From Pleurodeles waltl (lineage: Eukaryota; Chordata; Amphibia; Caudata; Salamandridae), in assembly GCF_031143425.1 (NCBI RefSeq), contig NC_090438.1, forward strand, positions 757,791,823 through 757,855,822: DNA of 64,000 nucleotides. The letters are read 5' to 3'. This document shows positions 1-9,231 of this stretch, in pieces (the first letter of the stretch is position 1; each line of letters starts with the position of its first letter). The notes under the pieces are model-generated. The model searched no databases, was not told the origin of the DNA, and saw only the letters and a program-made list of their open reading frames with translations. Made by a program: the position numbers and the translations under genes.

Positions 1-4
1 ATAC

Positions 5-320
5 GTGGCAACTAAATGCTTGGTCATCAATGATCAAAGGTTCATAGACTTTCCAAAGGAGAAAACCAAGCTATACTTTCAAGAGAACTTGGGACCATTC
101 AAATCACTGCAAACCTTGTGGAAAGCCTTTAATCCAGTCTTAAGAGGGTATAGGCCACGGTCTACCTCAGAAATGTGGCCAAAAAGTGCTGTGGAATACG
201 AAATACTGGAATTACAGAGGAAATATGTGACTGCTCGAGATGTGGGCACGGTGCAAACAGTGGAACGTCCTAGGCAACCTCTGGAGAACAAGTTATTAAC
301 CTTATCTGGTAGAGACAATA
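5..320 (+). pseudogene. L1-type LINE ORF2 fragment (linker after endonuclease)
   Basis: About 106 codons read open on the plus strand. The translation resembles the stretch of L1/Tx1-type ORF2 proteins that links the endonuclease to the reverse transcriptase: a phenylalanine/proline-rich start, then the motif LWKAFNPVLRGY, then a helical ILELQRKYV segment. No endonuclease or reverse transcriptase catalytic box is included. The reading frame ends where the terminal repeat of the neighbouring DIRS element begins, so the LINE appears cut by that insertion or by the window edge. It is a scrap, not a working gene. The L1 family call is from motif recognition only. Confidence 0.6.
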
Positions 321-385
321 TCTAGTTGCAAATTCCTTACCTTTGAATTTCCCCCAGGCATCAGACTGGATCTGGAGAATTTTGT
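321..385. repeat. DIRS copy A terminal repeat (element 3' side)
   Basis: This segment contains TCTAGTTGC, then CCCCCAGGCATCAGACTGG and ATCTGGAGAATTTT. The reverse complement of 6510-6556 contains TCTAGTTGCC, then CCCCCAGGCGTCAGACTGG and ATCCGTAGATTTT, so the two ends form an inverted terminal repeat. Closely similar ends recur at 13801-13880 and, in reverse complement, at 28285-28350. Confidence 0.7.
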
Positions 386-624
386 GAGTACCCCTGCGAG
401 CCATCAGGTGGTGTCGATCAGCTCTGCATCTGTCTTCTGCACCAGATAGGACGTTGCTGTTCCTATAAAGGCGCCACCCTGGCGCATTGAAGTCAGTTTC
501 TTTTCACCACTTTCCACACCAGAAGCGCATAGCCATCAAGAAACTGACTACTGGTGCGTCAAAACTAAAGCCCTGAAAGGGGAGTCCCTCCCTCCTACAA
601 TTCAGCTCGCAGAGCGCGGAAGAT

Positions 625-730
625 GGGTGGGTCGGTAAGGAATCTGCAGCTAGATTTTGTCCCTACCAGGTAAGGAGTTACCTAAGTTAAGTAGCTGGTT
701 CATCTGACAGGGACTTCTAGTTGCTGATTC
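625..730. repeat. Internal copy of terminal-repeat sequence (possible DIRS internal complementary region)
   Basis: A second run of terminal-repeat-like sequence (GGTAAGGAATCTGCAGCTAG near 635 and CTTCTAGTTGCTGATTCC near 705) lies just inside the recombinase 3' end. DIRS elements carry an internal region complementary to both termini which templates completion of the circular DNA; position and content fit that, but base-by-base complementarity was not computed. Confidence 0.45.
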
Positions 731-1930
731 CTTACCTTTGAATCCATATCCAAGGAATACCAACCATGGAAGTGGGTCTGCGAACCAAGAACATACTAAA
801 ACATCATGCTGGACCAAACAGGCAAAATGCCTGTCCCTACGGACCAGACTGTCCAGGCAGTAGTGTTTCGTAAACATGTGCAGAAATACCCACGTTGCTG
901 CCTGACAAATGTAAAGGACAGGAACTCAGCATGCTCGCAGCTTTAGCTCAGATGGAATGAGCACACAAACCCTCAGAAGGTTGCTTCTTGGCCACTGCAT
1001 AGCAGATCTTAATAAAGAGAGCAATCTATCTGGAAGTGGTCCGCTTCTGCACTGCCCGACCTTTCGTCGCACCCACATAACTGACAAAGAGTTGATTATC
1101 TACCCTGAACTCTTCTGTATGATCAAGGTAGAATGCCAATGCTCTTTTTGGATCCAGGCGGTGGAGTCTCTCCTCTTCCTTAGAAGGATGTGGATGCGCA
1201 TAAAAAGTAGGCAAGGTGATGGAATGGCCTACATGTAAGAGCGGAACCACTTTTGGCAGAAAGTAGGCCCTAGTGCAAAGCACCACTATGTCAGGATAGA
1301 TGGAAAGGTAGGCAGCTTAGATGACAACACCTGCAGCTCACTCACCCTGTGGGCAGATGTAATGGCCACAATGATGGCTGTTTTCAAAGTGAAAAGCCTC
1401 AAAGAACAATTGTAGAGAGGCTCGAAAGGAGTGCACATCAGCTGTTAAAACTAAATTTAATTCCCATTGGAGCATAATGAATGGAAATGGAGGAAACATA
1501 AGTAATGCCTTTAAGGAACCTATTTACACTTAGAAGCTTAAATAAGAGAGGTTGATCAGGCAACCGCAAAATAGCAGAAATTCTTGACAGAGAACATTTG
1601 AGAGCGGCCACAGTAGAGCCCTGCTGGGCCAGAGGAAGGATAAACAAAACCTCAGAAGGAGGGGCAGAAAAGGGCTCAACTGACACCATGCACTGTGCCA
1701 CAAATTTCTTCCCAAGACAGGCATACTTTGTTTTGGTGGAGAGACGTCTGGCTGCCAAGATTACATTACAGACTTCAGGCAGAAGGTCAAAAGCCATCAA
1801 CTGTCGCCACCAAATCTCTATTCCAGAAGGCGGAGAGTGGATAGGTTCAGGTGGAGAACACTCCCCTGTTGCTGCAACAAAAGATCCTCTGAAGGGCCAC
1901 TCTGATCGGAGGATCAATGGCCATGCTCAA
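650..1930 (-). pseudogene. DIRS tyrosine recombinase, broken
   Basis: Pieces of a tyrosine recombinase follow one another in three frames. The N-terminal part (about 1930-1440) has the LPEVCNVILAARR start. The first catalytic arginine box survives near 1345 as SAHRVSELQVL. A following segment (1286-1026) reads LHRLDPKRALAFYLDHTEEF. The H-x-x-R box near 950 reads HSI followed by TGA at 948-950, where the family has arginine; a CGA to TGA change explains it. The tyrosine box is kept at about 875-850 as TKHYCLD. The enzyme would cut and rejoin DNA of the circular DIRS intermediate. With one catalytic residue replaced by a stop, plus frameshifts, it cannot be active. Confidence 0.75.
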
Positions 1931-2130
1931 TATCTTGGAATACCAAACTCTTCGTGACCAGTCCGGAGCCACAAGCATTACTTGGGCCCGGTCGCTCTTG
2001 ATTTTCTTGAGAACTCTGGGCAGACGTGCTATGAGCGGAAAGGCATACAGGAGGAGGGCGACTCAAGATGAAAAGCACTGCTGAATGATTGCCGTCTTAG
2101 AAACTCCAACGTGCAATACTGCTGACATTG
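1740..2130 (-). repeat. First copy of a duplicated DIRS segment
   Basis: This stretch matches 2445-2850 at an offset of about 710-720 bases. Shared landmarks are CTTGGGCCCGGTCGCTCTTG (near 1980 and 2697), the following GAGAACTCTGGGCAGA, and GAAACTCCAACGYGCA (near 2099 and 2819). Both encode the end of the RNase H region and the first part of the recombinase on the minus strand. The copies differ by many substitutions, so they look like two related elements joined rather than a recent duplication. Confidence 0.7.
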
Positions 2131-2440
2131 CGCGTTCTCTGCGGAAGAAAACAGATCTAACCAAAGCTCTCCCTTTGAAGGTAGAGGCTTGGATAATCAA
2201 GCCCTTAGAGGTGGGGTGTTGCATTAGAAAGCTTGAGTCCCCTGGAGCTGGGCGACTGTGGCGGGCAATTGTCCTGTTCACGTGAGCCCCTGTGCTGACT
2301 TTGGACCAAGTACCCAGAAGGACATCCATGCAGGCCTCATTAAACGAGAGCATGGGTTCTGAGTTGTAGCACTTCTGGACTGGATCCCTTAGTGTTCCTT
2401 GGCATCGAAGGTTGAAGCCCCCAGAGCGGAACCTGGCATA
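2130..2440 (-). pseudogene. DIRS gag fragment fused between two recombinase/RNase H copies
   Basis: On the minus strand the frame reads LSFNEACMDVLLGTW and then HVNRTIARHSRP. This closely parallels LLPFNEALTDFLLGTW and PVNRTIARRHRP in the larger gag of copy A (about 5215-5105). On one side it joins recombinase N-terminal sequence (near 2440) and on the other it runs into sequence that belongs after RNase H (near 2130). Reverse transcriptase and most of RNase H are therefore missing between gag and the recombinase in this partial copy. Confidence 0.65.
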
Positions 2441-2444
2441 TACA

Positions 2445-2850
2445 GTTTTAGTCGATGGACGCCTGGCTGCCAAGATAACATTGGAGACTTCGGGTGGAAG
2501 GGCAAATGCCGTCAACGGTTGCCCCTCATTTCTCCACGCATGAAGGCGGAGGTTGGACAGGTTCGGGTGGAGGACCATCCCCTGCTGCTGCGACAGAAGA
2601 TCCGCCCGAAAGGCAGTCTGAGTGGAGGATCGATGGACATGCTCAATAGCTCTGGATACCACACTCTTCGGGCCCAGTCCGGAGCCACCAAGATAACTTG
2701 GGCCCGGTCGCTCTTGATTTTCTTGAGAACTCTGGGCAGAAGAGGGATAGGCAGGAAGGTGTAAATGAGGCCGGAGTTCCACTCAAGACAAAAAGCTTCT
2801 CCGAGCGAGTGCCGCCTTGGAAACTCCAACGCGCATTATAGCAGACATTG
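2445..2850 (-). repeat. Second copy of the duplicated DIRS segment
   Basis: Counterpart of 1740-2130; it is continuous with the RNase H reading frame at 2643-3482. Near 2435 the recombinase N-terminus (RPSTKTVYARF) stops and gag-like sequence begins, marking the junction of the two joined elements. Confidence 0.7.
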
Positions 2851-3482
2851 TGAGGCTCCCACCACTTGAAAAAGAGACCTTGCACCACCTCCGGATGGAG
2901 CCGCCATTCGTGATCGACAGTGCGTAGGCGGCTGAGTTCGTCTGCTCTGGCGTTGAGAGCCCGCCAGATGTTGAACCATCGGCTAATGCCCTGATGTTCC
3001 AGCCATGTCCAGAGGCGTAGGGCCTCCTGACAAACGGTCCAGGACCCTACCCCGCCTTGTTTGTTGGAGTACCACATGGCGGTAGTGTTGTCCGTGAACA
3101 CCTGCACTACTTTCCCTGTGAGAGAGGGAAGGAATGCTTTTAATGCAAGTCTGATCGCTCGAAGCTCCAGCAAATTTATGTGGAGTCCCAACTTTGCCGG
3201 AGACCAGAGACCTCTGATCTCCGCATCTCCCATGTGGCCTCTCCAATACAGAAGCGACGCATCTGTCACTATAGAGAGATCTGGGTGGGGAAGGGAGAGG
3301 GATCTGCCAGTGACCCAATTGGGATTTGAAAGCCACCACTGCAGTTCTTTCGGAGTCCCCTCCGAGATCTGTACCATGTTGGAGAGATTCCCCTGATGCT
3401 GCGCCCACTGGAACTTCAAGTCCCACTGCAGAGCCCGCATATGCCACCTGGCATGTGTTACTAGCAGGATGCAGGAGGCCAA
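2643..3482 (-). pseudogene. DIRS RNase H domain
   Basis: A 279-codon frame carries a DIRS-type RNase H, which would degrade the RNA of the RNA:DNA hybrid during reverse transcription. The acidic residues are all visible: aspartate in IVTDASLLYW, glutamate in INLLELRAI, aspartate in VFTDNTTAMW, and the last aspartate in ALNARADELSR. The end of the frame continues into the spacer before the recombinase. It is separated from the reverse transcriptase part by two small frameshifts (about 3500 and 3590), so the original polyprotein is broken. This is one of the best preserved domains of the window. Confidence 0.8.
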
Positions 3483-3542
3483 GGGGCCCAGCAGCCTCAG
3501 TCGGTCTCACCGAAACCCAAGACCAAGGCTGAAAGATCAGAA

Positions 3543-4449
3543 TCATAGCCTGAATGTCTTGGACTCGCTTTTGGGGAGGATAAGCCCAAAACCGCACTGT
3601 GTCCAGAACTGCTCCGATGAAAGGGAGCGTTTGAGAGGGAGTCGGGGCACGTTAATAGTGAACCCCAGCTGGTGCAGGAGGTTCGCCGTTGTCTGGAGGT
3701 TTGAGACCATTGTCTGGGGCGAAGGTGCCTTCAACAGCCAGTCATCTAGGTAGGGGACGACTGAGACCCCTAACCTGCGCAGATGAGCTGCAACCACCGC
3801 CATCACTTTCGTGAACACCCGAGGGGCACTGGAAAGGCCAAAAGAAAGCACGGTAAATTGAAAGTGCTCGTGACCTACCAGGAATCGTAGGTAACGTCTG
3901 TGGGCAGGCAGGATGGGGATGTGGAAATAAGCATCCTGCAAGTCCAACGCTACCATCCAGTCTCCTGGGTCTAAGGCAGACAGAACCTGAGCCAGGGTGA
4001 GCATTTTTGAACTTCTTCTTGAGGAAGTAGTTCAGGTCCCGAAGATCTAGGATAGGGTGCAAGCCTTTGTCCTTCTTTGGTATCAGAAAGTAGTGGGAAT
4101 AACAACCACAACCTACTTTTGGCACAGGGACCCTTTCTATAGCTTCCTTGGCCAAGAGATCCGCGACTTCCTGGTGGAGAAGCACCAAATGATCCTCCGA
4201 AAGGGGATGGAAGGATGGTGGCATGTGTGGTGGTGCAGATTCGAAAGGGAGGGAGTAGCCCTTCCGAATTATTTGTAAAATCCACCCATCCGTGGTTATA
4301 TGTTTCCAGTGGGGCAGGTGATGGTGGATTCTGCCACCTACTGGGCGGGAGTGAGGGGACGGACTAGGAAGGTTTGGAGGCTGCTGCTGGGGCAGAGGTG
4401 GACTGGACAGACCTCTGGTTCCCTGTCCAACGTCCACGTGGGATTCCAC
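3543..4449 (-). pseudogene. DIRS reverse transcriptase, frameshifted
   Basis: The N-terminal half (4449 to about 4010) has LLHQEVADLLAKEAIERVP, FLIPKKDKGLHPILDLRDLN and a lysine cluster. After one frameshift near 4009 the frame continues (4004-3543) with VALDLQDAYFHIPI (first catalytic aspartate), LSFGLSSAPRVFTKVM, and YLDDWLLKAP (the paired catalytic aspartates). These are standard boxes of DIRS-type reverse transcriptase. The catalytic residues survive, but the frameshift and the break towards RNase H prevent a full product. It follows gag and precedes RNase H, as expected. Confidence 0.8.
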
Positions 4450-5840
4450 GTCCCTTGGCCACGCATAGGCTGTCCAGCGTGCATGGCCCGGTGGCTGGGT
4501 GGAGGACGCGACAGGGCGCCCCTTCCCTGGCCACGAAAGGGACGAAAAGTGGACTGTGGGGGGTGTGTGGCGGCAGAAAGTCCAAGGGACCGAGCCGTAG
4601 CCCAGGACTACTTAAACCTCTCCAAGGCAGAGTCCGCTTTGTCTCCGAAGAGACGGGTGCTATCAAAGGGCATTTCCATGATTGACTGTTGGACATCCCC
4701 CGAGAAACCAGAAGTACGTAACCAGGCATGGCGCCCTAAGGCCACTGTTGTTGCAACTGATCTGCCCAGAGAGTCGGTCGTATCCAGCCCACAACGGATC
4801 GTGAACTTTGCCGCATCTCTCCCATCTTTGACTGCTTGGGAGACGATAGCACGGGCCTCCTCCGGTATCTGCGGCAGGACTTGCGCAATCGTATCACACA
4901 GTGAGTGGGAATAACGGCCCAAAATGCATGCAGTGTTCACGGACCGCAGCGCAAGGCTGGAGGAAGAAAATAACTTCTTACCAAATTGTTCCAGCCTTTT
5001 GGATTCCCTATCCGGGGGTGCGGAAGGGAACGCGCTAGAAGAAGAGGATGCCTGAATAACAAGACTCTCAGGCGTACGATGTTGGGACAGGAACTTCGGG
5101 TCATTCGGCACAGGTCGATGGCGGCGAGCGATAGTCCTGTTCACAGGAGCCCCTGTGTTGGGTTTGAACCATGTACCCAAAAGGAAGTCAGTGAGGGCTT
5201 CATTAAATGGGAGAAGGGGTTCAGACGTAGAAGCTCCAGGCTGAAGCACCCGCATCAGGAGGTTAGGCCTGACTTCAACAGTAGGTAGCTCAAGGCCAAG
5301 GACCTCAGCCGCCCTACTAACCACCATACCATAGGTAGCTCCCTCTGCCGTAGCCACGGTAGGAGGTGACAGCATGCCAGCGTCAGGAGAAGTATCAAGA
5401 CCACTGGCTTCGCCCAAGTCCTTTGCCCAGTCCATAGTAGAGTCTTCCTGGTATTCATAAGGGTCCAGGGACCCCTCTAATTCCTCCCTGTATTCGTACC
5501 CATAGGAAAATGGGTCAGAATCCGACCTCGGGCGAATGGGGCCCACCGAAGCCGATGGCGGCCTCGGCCGACACCGCTCCGACTCAGAGTCGTCAGGAAT
5601 GAGAATTGGGTCGACGTCGATAGTGGGCACTACTGACGTCGGGAGCGTCGCTAAACGACCCAGCGCCGGGGAAGGTCTCGACTGTGCGACCGGCGTCGGT
5701 GCGGATCCTCGAACGGATCCGGAGGCGACCTCGGTGGCCGGGGCCAAAGCCGCTGGTGTGGAACCTGAAGGCCCCTCAGCCAAGCCCATTGGGCCCATAG
5801 GCGCCGTATCGGGGCCGGCACGCCCAAAGATGAGGCGCAT
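4370..5840 (-). pseudogene. DIRS gag-like ORF1 with one premature stop
   Basis: A 410-codon open frame (5840-4608) encodes a proline/serine-rich N-terminal half, an acidic middle, and a conserved C-terminal half with PVNRTIARRHRP, DRESKRLEQFGKKLF, GFSGDVQQSIMEMPFD and RLFGDKADSALERFK. The same C-terminal block appears in copy E (27621-27430). A TAG at 4605-4607 ends the frame exactly where copy E continues with CKECRAT, and the downstream codons stay open to about 4370, so this is a nonsense mutation rather than the true end. The protein would form the particle that holds the RNA. The zinc-knuckle part lies upstream in another frame (6270-6001). Confidence 0.75.
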
Positions 5841-6000
5841 GGCCTCGTAGAGCTCCTTGAGTTGGGCAGGGGTCGCTCCAGCAAACGCGGAGTCGACCCA
5901 GACGTAGGCTCCGAGGACGGAGGCCTAGTTCGTGGACACTCATCCTGCGTCGGCCGAGAGACTGGGTGAAGGCGGAGAGCGATGGGACTTCGACTTCTTC

Positions 6001-6270
6001 TTACCTTGACCCGAAGATTTTGACAAGTGGTGATGGCTCAGCGACCGATCGAGACCTTCCTCTCGAGCGAGAACAGGATCTACGCGGAGCCGAGTGTCGG
6101 GCCACCATCAGCTTTAGGGACCGCTCCCTCAAAGTCTTCGGATGCATTGCCCGGCACAACTTCGGGTCGTGATCGCGCTTGAGGCACCACAGGCAGACAC
6201 GATGAGGGTCCGTCACCAACATCATGCAGTGGCAGTCTTCGCACGGCTTGAACCCAGTCTTCGGGGACAT
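6001..6270 (-). pseudogene. DIRS ORF1 N-terminal zinc knuckle and arginine/serine-rich segment
   Basis: A 90-codon frame begins with an upstream CxxC and then a knuckle of spacing C-x2-C-x4-H-x4-C (residues 26, 29, 34 and 39; sequence CLWCLKRDHDPKLC). A basic, arginine/serine-rich stretch follows (SCSRSRGRSRSV). Zinc knuckles of this spacing bind nucleic acid in retroelement capsid proteins. It is out of frame with the main gag frame, so one frameshift lies between 5841 and 6000. The same knuckle spacing is found in copy D near 24620. Confidence 0.65.
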
Positions 6271-6509
6271 CCTTGACGCACCAAAGGTCGCACCAAAAAA
6301 GTTCGAAAAACGCCCGAATATGGCAAAAAAATAGCCAAGGGGTAGCTCTCTCTCGGATCAGCACGTGGCGCGGAAAGAAAAGAACTGATGTCACTGCACG
6401 AGGGCGGCGTCTATGTACTACTCCCGACGTCATCACGGCGACCACGATGCCTACGGAGTCGACCGATGTCACCTACCGACACGCAAGGGTATTGCTCGAA
6501 GAAAAAATC

Positions 6510-6556
6510 TACGGATCCAGTCTGACGCCTGGGGGAAAATATTAAGGCAACTAGAA
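6510..6556. repeat. DIRS copy A terminal repeat (element 5' side)
   Basis: Inverted counterpart of 321-385. It contains GGATCCAGTCTGACGCCTGG and GGGGGAAAATATTAAGG and ends at CTAGAAG. It lies upstream of the zinc-knuckle frame on the minus strand, so it is the 5' end of the element. Confidence 0.65.
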
Positions 6557-6563
6557 GTCTCTA

Positions 6564-7019
6564 TCAGATGCAGAAGGCTGTGGCCAGATGTGGCAGGACG
6601 CTGACCATCCTGCAGTATGAGGTCAGTCCTGAGTGGAAGAGAAAGGAACAGTTAAAGTAGATCAGAGTAGCACAGCCTCCAAGATCAATCTTCCCAGTAT
6701 CCACATCATCTATGTACCATCCGGACTCAGCTTCCTCAGAATTCGAGGAATCAGCAAGATGGGTGGGAATAAGTAGTGAAGATAGAAGTCTCACCTCAGA
6801 CTCAACATGTGTGCCATGGAGCCCTCCAATGAAAACTACAGGGAACATAAATGTGTGCCCTGCCTGTTCCCTTGCATAACAAAACAAATCTACGAAAGAG
6901 GACATCCAAGAGTTTAACCCCTTGGGTGGTGTGGACGTAACGGTTAAGTCCTCAGCAGTTATGTCCTGCACCAGGCCCTCAGGAGAAGCGCTAGCACTCC
7001 CTCGAGGATCTACCACCAC
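6564..7019 (-). pseudogene. Unassigned 151-codon ORF, possibly a further gag-like scrap
   Basis: An open frame of 151 codons sits directly outside the terminal repeat of DIRS copy A. It has an acidic, serine-rich N-terminus with DITAEDL, then PPKGLNSWMSSFVDLF, which faintly resembles the proline-leucine-helix start of capsid domains in retroelement gag proteins. No zinc knuckle or catalytic box is present. I do not recognise the product. It may be retroelement debris or a chance frame. Confidence 0.25.
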
Positions 7020-7099
7020 CTCCCTTGGACAGGGATGGAAGGGAAATCGCTTCCTCTTCCACCCATGACCCCCTCCCCCTTCTCACCTTTTTTATTTTT

Positions 7100-9180
7100 A
7101 CGTCAATTTCACGCAAGGGGAGCAACTAGAAAGCCTACTAGATGCTAGGGAATTAAAAGAAAAAAATTGTGGGGTGGTGGCTACCAACCAGTATGGGCAT
7201 GGTTATGCCCCCATCCCAACTGAGGGGAGTAACAGTCTTTCAGCTCTCCCCCAGCACACTAAAAGATCTTACCCCAATGGCAAGTAAAAGGACATTTTAT
7301 TTTGGGGGATTTTGTTTTTACATTTAGGCCATGAGAGCTTGTCTAACTCTCAAAAGCATCCCACTTGGAATGGTGAGGACTGCACTTTTTGGACTTTGGG
7401 ACACTGCTGTATAGAAAAATCTACGAGACCTAGACACATCTGAAAACGAAACATCTGGGTGAGTCCAGGATGGTGTGCTTCACATGCACCCAGCACCATT
7501 TTCTTACCCACAATGCCCTGCAAACCTCCAACGTGGCTTGAAATCACACATATTTCCCACATTTTTGGGATAGAACGATCCGGAATCTCCAGGAATACGC
7601 AAAATTCCTACTACCCAGCATCGTTGCATCTATACCGATAAAAATTTCTCCCCACTTTCCAGCCTAATAATGTTTTTTTTAAAGCTGCCCTTTTGGACCC
7701 GCTTTGCAATTTCAACATATTTTTGGCTATCCCCCCGTCACAGGCACTTGGCCCCCCTACACAAGTGAGGTATAATTTTTATCAGGAGACTGAGGGGAAC
7801 GTTGGGTGGTAGGAAATTTGTGCTGGTGAGGTGATCCCACACAGAAATGTGGAGAAAATGTGAATTTTTAGCTAAATTTGAGGTTTGCTGAGGATTCTGG
7901 ATAAGAAAACACTAGGGGACCCACACAAGTCAGACCTACCTGGACCCCCCCCCCCCAAAAAAAACAGGTCGTTTTGCATTTGATAATTTTGATGTGTCCA
8001 CGTAGTGTATTGGGGCATTTCCTGTCGTGGGCAGTAGGCCGACCCACACAAGTGAGGTATCATTTTTATCAGCAGATGTGGGGGACTGCTGACTAGAAGA
8101 AAGTTTGTGGCTCCCCTCAGATTCCAGGACCGAAATGTAAGGAAATGTGTTTTTTTTTTTTGCCCAAAGGTTTGCTAAGGATTCTGGGTAACAGAACCCA
8201 GTGAGTGCCACAATTTACTCCATCCTGGGTTCCCCTAGGTGCCGGCTGAGCTAGAAGCCAAAATCCACAGCTAGGAACTTTGCAAAAAACAGGTCAGTTT
8301 TCTTTGGGAAAATGTGATGTGTCCATGCTGTGTTTTTGGGGCATTTTCTGTCGCGGGCACTAGGCCTACCCATACAAGCGAGGTACCATTTTTATAGGGA
8401 GACTTGGGGGAATGTTGGGTGGAAGGAAATTTGTGGCTCCTCTCAGACTCCAGAACTTTCGATCACCGAAATGTGAGGAAAAAGTGTTTTTTGCCACATT
8501 TTGAGGTTTGCAAAGGATTCTGGATAACAGAACCTGGTGAGAGCCCCACAGGTCACCCCATCCTGGATTTCCCTAGGTATCTAGTTTTCAAAAATGTTTG
8601 GTAGATTTCCCTAGGTGTCGGCTGAACTAGAGGTTAAAATCCACAGCTACGCGCTTTCCAAATAACACGTCAGATTTCAATGTAAAAATGTGATATGTCC
8701 ATGTTGCGTTTCCTGTTGCAGGCATTAGGCCAATCCACACAAGTGAGGTGCCATTTCTATTGGGAGACTTGGGGGAACACAGAATAGAAGAACAAGTGTT
8801 ATTGCCTCTTGTCTTTCCATACATTTTTCCTTCCAAATGTATGACAGTGTGTCAAAAAAGCTTTTCATTTTAGCACCGCAAACCATCTGTTGATGCCATT
8901 TTCAGGGAAAATGTCACATGCTTTCTTCTGCAGCCCATTTTTTTTAAAACAAAATTTTAGCTGTATTGTGGCAAATTTCATGGTTTCCTCCAGGAGAACC
9001 CACAAACTCTGGGTACCTCTATAATCCCCAGGATGTTGGAAAAAAAGGATGCAAATTTGGCATGGGTAGCTTATGTGGAAAAGGCCGGGCAGCGAAGGGA
9101 TCAAAGAAGGACTGAAGTACTTCCAGGTGAATCCGTCACTACTGGTTAGCAAAAAGGCACCAGCTTAGGCTGTCTGTGTA
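7100..9180. repeat. Imperfect tandem repeat array, unit about 290-370 bp
   Basis: A block carrying ACAAGTGAGG, then GGGAGACTTGGGGGAA, GGTTTGC(A/T)AAGGATTCTGG and CCACAGCTA is repeated in order. The ACAAGYGAGG landmark falls at 7761, 8048, 8374 and 8739, so spacings are 287, 326 and 365 bases. Part of a further unit lies to the left, and a non-repeated tail (GCAAATTTGGCATGGGTAGC near 9050) to the right. Units differ by many substitutions and indels. There is no convincing coding potential. The family looks like a dispersed vertebrate repeat with internal repeat structure. Confidence 0.6.
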
Positions 9181-9231
9181 CATGTTCAGAGAACCCACCA
9201 GAAGATATGTCACTAGCCAAATGCAGGGAGT

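Larger units (their letters stand above)
321..6556 (-). mobile_element. Composite DIRS-like (tyrosine recombinase) retrotransposon, copy A
   Basis: Read on the minus strand the order is terminal repeat, gag with zinc knuckle, reverse transcriptase, RNase H and tyrosine recombinase, which is the DIRS gene order; there is no DDE integrase. Inverted terminal sequences are seen at 321-385 and 6510-6556. The element is not simple: the stretch after RNase H plus the start of the recombinase occurs twice (1740-2130 and 2445-2850) with a second gag fragment between. It therefore looks like two DIRS copies joined, one cut within the recombinase and one lacking reverse transcriptase. Several frameshifts and stops make it non-autonomous. 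DIRS elements insert and excise through a circular intermediate using the recombinase, which is the established biology of the family. Confidence 0.85.

Noticed and set aside
4300..4914. 204-codon plus-strand frame
   Set aside because: It is antisense to the DIRS gag/reverse transcriptase region, whose minus-strand translation carries the known motifs.
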